A stretch of DNA of 8,994 nucleotides from contig JAFAGM010000021.1 in NCBI GenBank assembly GCA_023422775.1, positions 1-8,994 of the forward strand, in the 5' to 3' direction. Under the pieces are notes generated by a model. It was not told the origin of the DNA. It saw nothing but the letters and a program-made list of their open reading frames with translations, and ran no database searches. The position numbers were made by a program, and so were the translations under genes. This document shows, piece by piece, positions 1-6,117 of this stretch. The DNA is from Pseudomonadota bacterium. GTDB taxonomy: Bacteria > Pseudomonadota > Alphaproteobacteria > Rhizobiales > Xanthobacteraceae. Numbering within the stretch: position 1 is the first letter of the stretch; every line of letters starts with the position of its first letter.

Positions 1-448
1 GTTGTCGATCGCGCTGTCCTGCGACCTGCGCGTCGCCAGCGCCTCCTGCAAGATCACCACCGCATTCGCCAAGGTCGGACTGTCGGGCGACTACGGCGGC
101 ACCTATTTCCTCACCCAGATGCTCGGCAGCGCCAAGGCGCGCGAACTCTATCTGACCTCGCCGGTGCTGAGCGCGACGGAAGCCTACAATCTCGGCATGG
201 TGACGAAAGTGGTGCCGGATGCCGAGATCGATGCCGAGGCGCATAATCTCGCGATGTCGCTCGCGCAAGGGCCGTCGGTGACGCTGGGCTACATCAAGCG
301 CAACATCAACAACGCCGAGACGATGTCGCTCGAAGCCTGCTTCGACGCCGAGGCGATCCATCACTCACGCTCGGGCGAGACCGCCGATCACAAGGAAGCG
401 GCGAAGGCGTTTGTCGAGAAGCGCAAGCCCGCATTTCAGGGGCATTGA
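1..448 (+). CDS. Crotonase-family enoyl-CoA hydratase/isomerase, 3' part only
   Basis: This is the C-terminal ~148 residues of a crotonase-fold protein; the N-terminal half lies before the window. The first full codon (TTG at 2-4) is an internal Leu, not a start, because the visible protein opens inside the conserved stretch just after the Gly-rich oxyanion loop (SIALSCDLRVAS). The family acts on the alpha/beta/gamma carbons of CoA thioesters in the cytoplasm. Aligned by eye with rat mitochondrial hydratase, the Glu144 and Glu164 positions are Ser2 and Phe22 of the visible part, so classical hydration is doubtful. The motif GLSGDYGGT carries Asp30 where dienoyl-CoA isomerase and PaaG-type isomerases have an acidic residue, which favours an isomerase-like role (inference). 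The end of the gene contains the ribosome-binding site of the next gene, whose ATG begins one base after this stop, so the two are translationally linked. Crotonase family is near certain; the exact reaction is not. Confidence 0.93.
   Translation, partial: LSIALSCDLRVASASCKITTAFAKVGLSGDYGGTYFLTQMLGSAKARELYLTSPVLSATEAYNLGMVTKVVPDAEIDAEAHNLAMSLAQGPSVTLGYIKRNINNAETMSLEACFDAEAIHHSRSGETADHKEAAKAFVEKRKPAFQGH
438..442 (+). promoter_or_regulatory. Ribosome-binding site of the VOC gene
   Basis: AGGGG lies inside the last codons of the upstream crotonase gene, 7 nt before the ATG at 450. It fixes the VOC start and implies translational coupling across the 1-nt gap between the two genes. Confidence 0.6.
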
Positions 449-449
449 G

Positions 450-1214
450 ATGGCCGAGTATCTCAGGCTGCGGCAGATCTGCCTGGTGGCGCCGCATCTG
501 GAGCCCGTGATTTCGGACATCTCCGCCATCATGGGCCTCGACGTCTGCTACCGCGACGGCAACGTCGCCAAATACGGGCTGGAGAATGCGCTGCTGCCGG
601 TCGACACCATCCTGCTGGAAGTCGTGGCGCCGACGCAAGCGGGGACGGCCGCAGGGCGTTTCCTCGACAAGACCGGCGGCCGTGGCGGCTACATGGCGAT
701 TTTCTGCTGCGACGATCCCGACGCGCGCGGCAGGCACGCCAACGGCATCGGCGTGCGCACGGCAAACGTGATTACGCATGCGCCCTATCACGGCGTGCAA
801 CTGCATCCGCGCGATTGCCGCGCCGCCTTCATCGAGTTCAACCACACTGAAGGCAGCGACGACGTGCTGGGGCCCTATCCGCCGGCGGGACCGGACTGGC
901 AGAAAGCCATCCGGAAGGGTGTCACGCAGGCGCTGACCGAAGTCGAAATGGAGAGCCCCGATCCGCAGGGGCTCGCCGAGCATTGGGGCAGGATCACCGG
1001 TATCACCGTCAGCAGGACCGCGAGCGGCGAACCCGCGTTGAAATTGCCCAATGCCAGCTTCCGCTTCGTCAAGGGCGCGAGCGACCTGATGAGCGGGTTG
1101 ACGTTCAAGGTCGCCGATATCGCCAAAGTGCGCGATGCGGCCAAAGCAAAAGGCTGCAAGGTGTCGGGCGATACGTTCGAGCTTTGCGGCGTGACGTTCA
1201 GGCTGGTGGCATGA
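450..1214 (+). CDS. VOC (glyoxalase-like) family protein
   Basis: A 254-residue cytoplasmic protein that I read as two vicinal-oxygen-chelate (VOC) modules of the glyoxalase-like type. Module 1 covers roughly residues 5-130 and contains LLEVVAP (54-60) and AAFIEFN (125-131). Module 2 covers roughly 175-254 and ends in the typical GLTFKVADI (216-224) plus a short beta-hairpin. The start at 450 is chosen because AGGGG at 438-442 is 7 nt upstream; an ATG 39 bases earlier lies inside the preceding gene and has no support. The first metal-ligand position, usually His in the first strand, appears to be Gln9 (LRQICLVA). His119, Glu57 and Glu129 remain as possible ligands. Known VOC activities include isomerases, epimerases, dioxygenases and lyases. 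Its tight coupling to a crotonase suggests it handles a CoA ester or a by-product of the same pathway, but the reaction cannot be assigned. Confidence 0.85.
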   Translation: MAEYLRLRQICLVAPHLEPVISDISAIMGLDVCYRDGNVAKYGLENALLPVDTILLEVVAPTQAGTAAGRFLDKTGGRGGYMAIFCCDDPDARGRHANGIGVRTANVITHAPYHGVQLHPRDCRAAFIEFNHTEGSDDVLGPYPPAGPDWQKAIRKGVTQALTEVEMESPDPQGLAEHWGRITGITVSRTASGEPALKLPNASFRFVKGASDLMSGLTFKVADIAKVRDAAKAKGCKVSGDTFELCGVTFRLVA

Positions 1215-1221
1215 ATGGACG

Positions 1222-1291
1222 CTTCCCCTCTCCCCTTGTGGGAGAGGGTGGATCAATCGCGCCACCTTCTCCCACAAGGGGAGAAGGGAAG
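1222..1291. repeat. Long intergenic inverted repeat, family A, at convergent gene ends
   Basis: Two 30-nt arms (1222-1251 and 1262-1291) are complementary except at two positions and are separated by a 10-nt loop. Each arm contains the core CTCCCCTTGTGGGAGA or its complement. The element begins 7 nt after the VOC stop and ends 16 nt before the stop of the facing crotonase gene, filling the convergent junction. There is no T-tract on either side, so it is not a textbook intrinsic terminator, although a 30-bp stem could still protect or end both transcripts. I recognise this core from dispersed intergenic repeats in Bradyrhizobium and relatives (recall, not searched). Confidence 0.9.
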
Positions 1292-1307
1292 AGCAGGTTG
1301 CGCGCTC

Positions 1308-2126
1308 TCAACGCCCCTTGAAGTTCGCCACGCGGCGTTCCGCCGTGGCCTTGACGCCTTCCTTGAAGTCTTCGGTCTTGCGCAGCCGCGACTGCTCGGC
1401 GAGTTCGTGATTGGTGGCGGCGAGCACGCGGTCGGCGAGGCCGTCGCGCATGGTGGCGCGGGTGGAGAGCAGGCCGAGCGGCGAGCATTCGGCGATCTCG
1501 TTGGCGAGCTTCATCGCTTCGGCCCGCACCTGGTCCTGCGGCACGCAGACATTAGCAAGGCCCATTTTAGTCGCTTCCTCGCCGGTGACGCGGCGGCTGG
1601 TGTAGAAGATCAGTTCCGCATTGTTCTTGCCGACCAGTTCGGGAAGCGTCGTGGTCAGGCCGAAGCCGGGATGGAAGCCGAGCTTGGTGAAGTTGGCGGA
1701 GAAGCGCGCTTCCGGGCAGGTGACGCGGAAATCCGCCGATACCGCAAGCCCGAGGCCGCCGCCGATGGCGGCGCCGTGCACGGCGGCGACGATCGGCTTC
1801 TTGGCGCGGAAGATGCGTACGGCATGCAGATAGAGGCTGTTGATCGAGCCCAGGCTGTCGGCGGGATCGCCCTTGGCTTCGGCCTTGGCCTCGGCCGCCT
1901 CCTGCGCCTGCCGCGCCGGATCGTTGAAATTGGCGCCGGCGCAGAACGCCTTGCCCTGGGCTGCAAGAACCGAGGCGCGGATTTCGATGTCCTTGTCGAA
2001 CTCCTCCAGCGCATCCGCGATCTGGTTGATCAGCGAGATGTCGAAGAAGTTCAGCGGCGGCCGCCGGATTTCGATCAGGCCGACGTGGCCGTGCTTCTCG
2101 ACGCCGATATCAGTGTACTTGCTCAT
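1308..2126 (-). CDS. Atypical crotonase-family (enoyl-CoA hydratase/isomerase) protein
   Basis: A 272-residue crotonase-fold protein, near the normal family length. The oxyanion-hole segments are present: GKAFCAGANF (58-67) and HGAAIGGGLGLA (117-128). By eye against rat hydratase, the two catalytic glutamates are missing: the Glu144 position is Gly126 and the Glu164 position is Phe146 in NFTKLGFHPG. The protein probably binds acyl-CoA but may isomerise, hydrolyse or otherwise process it rather than hydrate it. Residues 70-92, next to the substrate loop, form an Ala/Glu/Lys-rich insert of the kind that shapes the acyl pocket. The ATG at 2126 has a good ribosome-binding site (GAGGAA, positions 2132-2137 on the opposite strand). 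It is the last gene of a - strand run after the two ACAD genes, but a 187-nt gap with a large palindrome separates it from them, so it may be transcribed at a different level. Confidence 0.92.
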   Translation of the reverse strand: MSKYTDIGVEKHGHVGLIEIRRPPLNFFDISLINQIADALEEFDKDIEIRASVLAAQGKAFCAGANFNDPARQAQEAAEAKAEAKGDPADSLGSINSLYLHAVRIFRAKKPIVAAVHGAAIGGGLGLAVSADFRVTCPEARFSANFTKLGFHPGFGLTTTLPELVGKNNAELIFYTSRRVTGEEATKMGLANVCVPQDQVRAEAMKLANEIAECSPLGLLSTRATMRDGLADRVLAATNHELAEQSRLRKTEDFKEGVKATAERRVANFKGR

Positions 2127-2197
2127 GGGGTTTCCTCTTTGAATGAGCGCTGGTCGGACCGGCGCGGTACTCGTATTGCGTCACAAATATCCTATCC

Positions 2198-2300
2198 CCT
2201 CATCCTGAGGAGCCCGCGGGCCGCGGGCATCTCGAAGGATGGAGGCCACAGATCGGGCCTCATGGTTCGAGACGCGCGTTCCGCGCTCCTCACCATGAGG
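2198..2300. repeat. Compound palindromic repeat, family B, downstream of large ACAD gene
   Basis: Two inverted halves, 2198-2245 and 2258-2300, are joined by a 12-nt spacer. Each half is itself a hairpin: CCTCATCC pairs with GGATGGAGG (one bulge) in the left half, and CCTCATGG with CCATGAGG in the right. The halves share a CCTCAT..TGAGGAGC...TCTCGAA..ATG pattern in opposite orientation, so the element can fold as two hairpins or one long stem. It ends 14 nt from the ACAD stop (TAG at 2314-2316) and occupies most of the gap to the next - strand gene, where it may weaken read-through or protect the mRNA 3' end. I recognise this as a dispersed repeat of Bradyrhizobium/Rhodopseudomonas genomes (recall). 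Confidence 0.88.
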
Positions 2301-2313
2301 AGCGCGCAGCAGA

Positions 2314-3474
2314 CTAGCGCAGGCCGAGCCCGCGGGCGATGATGCCGCGCAGCACCTCGGTGGTGCCGCCCTGGATCGTCAGCTTGGGCGCCGTCTTGAT
2401 GGCGAAGTCGAGTTGCTTCTCCAGCGTCTCGCGATTGGTGGCGGTTTCCTCGACGAAGGCGGCCAGGTCGCGCACGCGATGCGGGAGCTGCTGTTCCCAC
2501 ACCGTGCCCATGTCCTTGACAATGGAAGCTTCCACCACCGGCTCCTTGCCGGCCTGCAGCATACCCGCCACCGAGACCGACATGCGCCGCATGGTGTGGA
2601 CCTGCGCCACCAGCCGGCCGATGCCCTCGGCGCTGCGGGTATCGGGATTCCTGCCGACGGCGCGGACCAGTTCGGTCAGCACGTAGTAGGTTTCCAGAAA
2701 GCGCTCCGGACCCGAGCGCTCGTAGGCGAGTTCGGAAGTCGCCTGCTTCCAGGCGCCGTCGACCTCGCCGAGCACGTGATCGTCGGGGACGAAGAAGTCG
2801 GTGAAGACGACTTCGTTGAATTCATATTGCCCGGTGATCTGGCCGATCGGGTTAACCTGGATGCCCGGTTGCTTCATCTTGACCAGGAACTGCGTCAGGC
2901 CGTGGCGGCGATTTTCCTTCGTCGGCGGCGAAGTGCGGAAGATCGCAATCATGTAGTCGGCGATATGGGCCGAGGAGGTCCAGATCTTGGTGCCGTTGAT
3001 CAGGTAGCCGCCGTCGGTCTTGGTGGCGCGGGTCTTTGCCGCGAACAGATCAGAGCCCGAGTTCGGTTCGCTCATGCCGATCGCAAAGCAGATCTCGCCT
3101 TTGCAGATGCGCGGCAGGATTTCCATCTTGATGTGCTCGGGCGCGTATTTCAGCAGCACCGGGCCGCTCTGCCGGTCGGCGACGAAGAAGCGCCGCGTCG
3201 GCGCGTTGGCGATGCGCATTTCCTCGGTCACGACATAGCGCTCGAGGAACGAGCGCTCGTGGCCGCCATACTTTTTTGGCCAGGTCATGCCGAGCCAGCC
3301 GCGCTCGCCGACCTTGCGGGAGAACTCCGGCACGTCGGTGTCCTCGCGGTTCGGCTTGTGCGGATCGAAGGTGCCGGCGGCGATTTCCTCGGCGAGGAAG
3401 GCGCGCACTTCCTTGCGCAACTGCTCGCACTTTTCGGGCAGGCGGATCGGATCGAAACGAAGGGCTGCGGTCAT
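2314..3474 (-). CDS. Acyl-CoA dehydrogenase, large/catalytic subunit
   Basis: A full-length (386-residue) FAD-dependent acyl-CoA dehydrogenase that introduces a trans-2 double bond into an acyl-CoA and passes electrons to ETF. It has the all-helical N-terminal domain (about 1-125), the beta domain with the FAD/substrate motif MSEPNSGSD (134-142) and TKIWTSS (162-168), and a C-terminal helical domain ending in GGTTEVLRGIIARGLGL. The medium-chain catalytic Glu position (EGT) is Gly369 here. Glu252 in LAYER (249-253) instead sits where isovaleryl-CoA and long-chain dehydrogenases carry their base. This placement fits branched or bulky substrates (inference). It follows the small ACAD gene after 39 nt, so the two are probably one operon and likely form a heteromer, like FadE28-FadE29 of Mycobacterium. 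A family-B palindrome lies 14 nt past its stop. Confidence 0.95.
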   Translation of the reverse strand: MTAALRFDPIRLPEKCEQLRKEVRAFLAEEIAAGTFDPHKPNREDTDVPEFSRKVGERGWLGMTWPKKYGGHERSFLERYVVTEEMRIANAPTRRFFVADRQSGPVLLKYAPEHIKMEILPRICKGEICFAIGMSEPNSGSDLFAAKTRATKTDGGYLINGTKIWTSSAHIADYMIAIFRTSPPTKENRRHGLTQFLVKMKQPGIQVNPIGQITGQYEFNEVVFTDFFVPDDHVLGEVDGAWKQATSELAYERSGPERFLETYYVLTELVRAVGRNPDTRSAEGIGRLVAQVHTMRRMSVSVAGMLQAGKEPVVEASIVKDMGTVWEQQLPHRVRDLAAFVEETATNRETLEKQLDFAIKTAPKLTIQGGTTEVLRGIIARGLGLR

Positions 3475-3513
3475 TGTCTATCTCGACTTCTAAAGCCAGC
3501 TAATCGGTGCAGG

Positions 3514-4581
3514 TCAGCGCGAGGCCACCAGCGGCCACAGTTCATCGGCGCCGCGGTCGCAGACGAGCTTGCCGAGCTCGACCGCCCAGTAGCTTTCGGA
3601 ACCGAAATCGTCGCGCCACGCCAGCGCGCGCAGCGAATAGCGATGCAGGATGTGCTCGATGGTAAATCCGATCGCGCCGTGCACCTGATGGGCGATGCCG
3701 CCGCCTTTCTCCGCCGCCTCCGAGCAACGGATCTTTGCAGCAGCCGCTTCGAGGAACAGCTCGTCGTTGAAGGAGGTCGCGTTGGCAAAGGCGTCCGCGG
3801 CCGAGGTGGCCGCTGCAAGCGCCGCCGCCGATTCACCGGCGAGCCGCGCGAGGTTGTGCTGCACCGCCTGGAACTTGGATATCTTCTTTTCGAACGCGAC
3901 GCGCTCGTTGGAATAGCGCACGGAGATTTCCAGCATCGATTCCAGCGCGCCCGCGATCTGCATCGATCGCGCGACGCCGCCCATCAGCATCAATTGCGCC
4001 TGGTCGAAACCCTTCGGCGCCGGCTTGATCGTGACCGGCTGCACCTTGTCCAGCGTCACGGTATCCGAATGGTCGCCGCCGAGATTGATCCCGCTCTCGA
4101 TCCGGCATTTTGCGGCATCGACCAGCGCGATCGACAGCGCGCCCTTTGCGTCGCCGGCGAGCACCGCAATGTGCTTTGCTGCTTTCGCAAACGGCACGCC
4201 GCGGGCCTTGCCCGACAGGCTGCCGTCGGCATTGACGGTAATCCGGTCTTTCGGGCTCGCGGGCGCGACCGTCATTTCGCCGTCGGGCGAGGAGATTTTT
4301 GCCTGCGCCAATAGCCATCCCGCCAGCATGGTTTCGGCGAGCGGGACCGCGATCGCAAAGCGTCCGGCCGCGCCGAGCACGCCAAAGCCTTCGGCGAGAG
4401 AAGCGCCCGAACCGCCGCAATCCTCCGGCACCCAGGACAGCGGTAGACCGGCCTCGGTCAGTGCCTGCCAGAGCGGCGCCTTCCACGCGCCCTTCTTGTC
4501 GTTGTTGATGGTCTGGGCGTCGGCGAGATCGGCGAAGATCTTCTCCGCGGTCTCGACGACAATATTCTCACTCTCCGCCAC
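3514..4581 (-). CDS. Acyl-CoA dehydrogenase, small/partner subunit
   Basis: A 355-residue ACAD-fold protein, shorter than the usual ~380. The C-terminal domain is well kept: R227..F230 and FQAVQH (237-242) form the FAD-contacting arginine/glutamine segment, and HQVHGAIGFT (299-308) is the family hallmark. The beta domain lacks the usual SEP-x-SGSD and W-I-T/S motifs. After HGAIGFT the sequence runs RALAWRDDFGSESYWA instead of the YEGT catalytic region, and no helix-G base is obvious. It is therefore probably a non-catalytic or half-site partner of the neighbouring large subunit, as in heterotetrameric ACADs. The start is GTG at 4581, supported by GAGGAA just upstream and by the absence of any other nearby in-frame start. 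It is the first gene of the - strand run and is divergent from the SDR gene. Confidence 0.92.
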   Translation of the reverse strand: MAESENIVVETAEKIFADLADAQTINNDKKGAWKAPLWQALTEAGLPLSWVPEDCGGSGASLAEGFGVLGAAGRFAIAVPLAETMLAGWLLAQAKISSPDGEMTVAPASPKDRITVNADGSLSGKARGVPFAKAAKHIAVLAGDAKGALSIALVDAAKCRIESGINLGGDHSDTVTLDKVQPVTIKPAPKGFDQAQLMLMGGVARSMQIAGALESMLEISVRYSNERVAFEKKISKFQAVQHNLARLAGESAAALAAATSAADAFANATSFNDELFLEAAAAKIRCSEAAEKGGGIAHQVHGAIGFTIEHILHRYSLRALAWRDDFGSESYWAVELGKLVCDRGADELWPLVASR

Positions 4582-4585
4582 GGCG

Positions 4586-4591
4586 TTCCTC
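4586..4591 (-). promoter_or_regulatory. Ribosome-binding site supporting a GTG start
   Basis: Read on the - strand, GAGGAA lies 4 nt before the GTG at 4581-4579 of the small ACAD gene. There is no in-frame ATG near the N-terminus, so this site decides the start. Confidence 0.65.
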
Positions 4592-4697
4592 GAAATTGAT
4601 TGGCATCGGCCCGGCCTGGCGCCTGGGCCATGGTCTCGGGTGCGGTCTTTTCTTGCGCTTTATGATGGGCAAAAGCCATAGCCCTGACAAGCGCTGT

Positions 4698-4715
4698 CCG
4701 CAGGGCCGCCTGCGG
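4698..4715. repeat. Short perfect hairpin in the divergent ACAD/SDR gap
   Basis: CCGCAGG and CCTGCGG form a perfect 7-bp inverted repeat around a GCCG loop, inside the 285-bp divergent gap 4582-4866. It is 117 bp from the ACAD start and about 150 bp from the SDR start. In such GC-rich DNA it may be chance; an operator or mRNA leader structure is possible. The rest of the gap shows no convincing -35/-10 pair. TTGCGC at 4773-4778 with TATGGT at 4795-4800 is only a weak candidate promoter for the SDR gene. Confidence 0.4.
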
Positions 4716-4854
4716 CGTTGGCATGAGCGTCATCAGAGAAAGAATAAATTCCGCGCAACGGATTTGGCGGATTTGCGCGCATCCGGCCGCGCGATATGGT
4801 AAGGGCGCCAACGGACCCTATCGGGCAGTTGCAAGCCCGGCTCAAAATCAACAC

Positions 4855-4860
4855 GAGGAA
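4855..4860 (+). promoter_or_regulatory. Ribosome-binding site choosing the SDR start
   Basis: GAGGAA abuts an ATG at 4861 but is 6 nt from the in-frame ATG at 4867. The second has standard spacing, so translation most likely begins at 4867. Confidence 0.65.
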
Positions 4861-4866
4861 ATGCGG

Positions 4867-5649
4867 ATGTCGAAGGATGGTTTGTGCGCGATCGTAACCG
4901 GTTCTGCCTCTGGCCTCGGGGCGGCTACCGCGGCCATTCTGGCAAAGGGCGGCGCGCGCATCGTCGTCAACTATTCCAGCAGCAAGGCGGAAGCCGAGGC
5001 GACCGCCGATCTCTGCCGCAGCGCCGGCGCCGAAGTCATTGTGGTGCAGGGCGACGTTTCGCGCGATGAGGACTGCACGAAGATCGCGGCTGCCGCGGCA
5101 GGGTGGGGCCGTCTTGACATACTGGTCAACAATGCCGGCACCACCAAGCATGTGCCGCACCACGATCTCGACGGGCTTTCGGCCGAGGATTTTCAGCGCA
5201 TCTATGCCGTCAACACCATCGGCCCGTTCCAGATGATCCGCGCGGCTCGCGCCCAGCTCGAGGCCGGCGCGAAAGCGTCCGGCCTGCCGTCTGCGGTGGT
5301 GAACGTGTCATCGGTCGCGGGTATCTCGGGCGGCGGCTCCTCCGTTGCCTATGCCGCGAGCAAGGGCGCGCTCAACACCATGACGCAGTCGCTGGCGCGC
5401 GCGCTGGCGCCCCTGATCCGCGTCAACACGGTTTGTCCCGGCTATATCGATACGCCGTGGTTCACCAAGGGCCGCGGCGAGGCCGGCGCCAAGGCGGTGC
5501 GCGACGCGGTCGTGGCCAAGGTACCGCTCAAGGTCGCCTCGACGGCGGACGACATCGCGCAACTGGTGTGCTTCCTCGCTTCGCCTGCATCGAGCAACAT
5601 GACCGGCGAGTTCGTCCGGATGGATGCGGGGATGCATCTGGTGCTGTGA
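4867..5649 (+). CDS. Short-chain dehydrogenase/reductase (classical SDR, SDR family oxidoreductase)
   Basis: A 260-residue classical SDR with the Rossmann nucleotide motif TGSASGLG (11-18), NNAG (88-91), Asn116, Ser149 in NVSSVAG, and Tyr162-x-x-x-Lys166 (YAASK), so the catalytic tetrad Asn-Ser-Tyr-Lys is complete. PGYIDT (191-196) is the usual cofactor-closing segment. The second strand ends in NYSSSK, without the Asp expected of an NAD-specific enzyme, so NADP(H) is favoured as in FabG-like members. It probably interconverts a 3-hydroxyacyl- and 3-ketoacyl-CoA, or another alcohol/ketone, in the pathway of the neighbouring ACAD and crotonase genes. That role is inferred from context because SDR substrates cannot be read from sequence. 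The start at 4867 is set by ribosome-binding-site spacing; 4861 is the alternative. It is divergent from the ACAD operon, and a family-C palindrome begins 3 nt after its stop. Confidence 0.93.
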   Translation: MSKDGLCAIVTGSASGLGAATAAILAKGGARIVVNYSSSKAEAEATADLCRSAGAEVIVVQGDVSRDEDCTKIAAAAAGWGRLDILVNNAGTTKHVPHHDLDGLSAEDFQRIYAVNTIGPFQMIRAARAQLEAGAKASGLPSAVVNVSSVAGISGGGSSVAYAASKGALNTMTQSLARALAPLIRVNTVCPGYIDTPWFTKGRGEAGAKAVRDAVVAKVPLKVASTADDIAQLVCFLASPASSNMTGEFVRMDAGMHLVL

Positions 5650-5651
5650 GG

Positions 5652-5755
5652 TTTCGTCATTGCGAGATTTCGTCATTGCGAGGAGCGTATGCGACGAAGC
5701 AATCCACCTCGCCACTTGTGGCACTATGGATTGCTTCGCTTCGCTCGCAATGACG
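5652..5755. repeat. Palindromic repeat, family C, with a duplicated arm end
   Basis: The outer arm CGTCATTGCGAG (5671-5682) pairs with CTCGCAATGACG (5744-5755), and the inner arm GAAGCAATCCA (5696-5706) pairs with TGGATTGCTTC (5727-5737), giving an interrupted cruciform. The left outer end is present twice: TTTCGTCATTGCGAG occurs at 5652-5666 and again at 5668-5682, separated by one base. The element fills the junction between the convergent SDR (stop at 5649) and membrane-protein (stop at 5771) genes. The CGTCATTGCGAG...GAAGCAATCC pattern is a widely dispersed intergenic repeat that I recall from rhizobial genomes. No run of T follows it. Confidence 0.88.
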
Positions 5756-5770
5756 GCGGAAAGTACGCCG

Positions 5771-6049
5771 TCACTTGCCGCCCGGATCGGAAATCACGCC
5801 TCTCGCCACCAGGCGGTTCCAGATGAACAGCACCACCAGCGCGCCGATGGTGGCGGTGATGAAGCCGGCGCCCTGATCCGGGCTGTAATGGCCAATCGCC
5901 TGGCCGATCCAGGTCGCGAGAAACGCGCCGGCGATGCCGAGCACCGTGGTCAGGATGAAGCCGCTGGGATTGTTGGGACCCGGCGAGAGCATGCGCGCAA
6001 TGATGCCGGCGACGAAGCCGACCACGATGACCCAGATGATGCCGCCCAT
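5771..6049 (-). CDS. GlsB/YeaQ/YmgE family membrane protein (transglycosylase-associated)
   Basis: A 92-residue, very hydrophobic inner-membrane protein with three predicted helices at about residues 4-21, 30-49 and 62-81. The family hallmarks are GIIWVIVVGFVAGIIAR at the N-terminus and GFxxTxxLGIxGAFLxxxIG in the middle. Family members are small stress-associated membrane proteins; the 'transglycosylase-associated' name is historical and no activity is established. The start at 6049 is preferred over the ATG at 6055 because GGAAGGGA (6056-6063, - strand) directly touches the upstream ATG but is correctly spaced for the second, and because relatives begin MG-IIW. It lies 68 bp downstream of the YidB-family gene on the same strand, so the two may be cotranscribed. 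It converges with the SDR gene over a family-C palindrome. Confidence 0.93.
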   Translation of the reverse strand: MGGIIWVIVVGFVAGIIARMLSPGPNNPSGFILTTVLGIAGAFLATWIGQAIGHYSPDQGAGFITATIGALVVLFIWNRLVARGVISDPGGK

Positions 6050-6117
6050 TTCCATTCCCTTCCAATGATCGTGATCAGCGCGGCGATCGATTGCCGCCGT
6101 GCTGGCGCGGTGTCACG

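Noticed and set aside
306..1277. A 323-codon - strand frame opposite the VOC gene
   Set aside because: It is antisense to a gene with a clear ribosome-binding site and VOC features, and it includes part of a palindrome.
1222..1291. Classical rho-independent terminator
   Set aside because: The stem is long and strong, but neither strand has a following T-tract, so it is reported as a repeat with only possible terminator activity.
1215..2342. A 375-codon + strand frame across the second crotonase gene
   Set aside because: It starts in the family-A palindrome, runs antisense to a conserved crotonase and ends in the family-B repeat; no protein family features are seen.
2413..4314. A 633-codon open frame on the + strand across both acyl-CoA dehydrogenase genes
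   Set aside because: It is antisense to two clearly conserved genes. Its translation is Arg/Ala/Gly/His-rich with no recognisable domain, and long open antisense frames are expected at this GC content.
4773..4800. Promoter for the SDR gene (TTGCGC, 16 nt, TATGGT)
   Set aside because: Both hexamers match the consensus weakly and similar pairs occur by chance, so it is mentioned in the gap description but not called as a feature.
5652..5755. CRISPR or tandem-repeat array
   Set aside because: Only two adjacent 15-nt units are present and the rest is an inverted repeat; there are no spacers and no cas genes.
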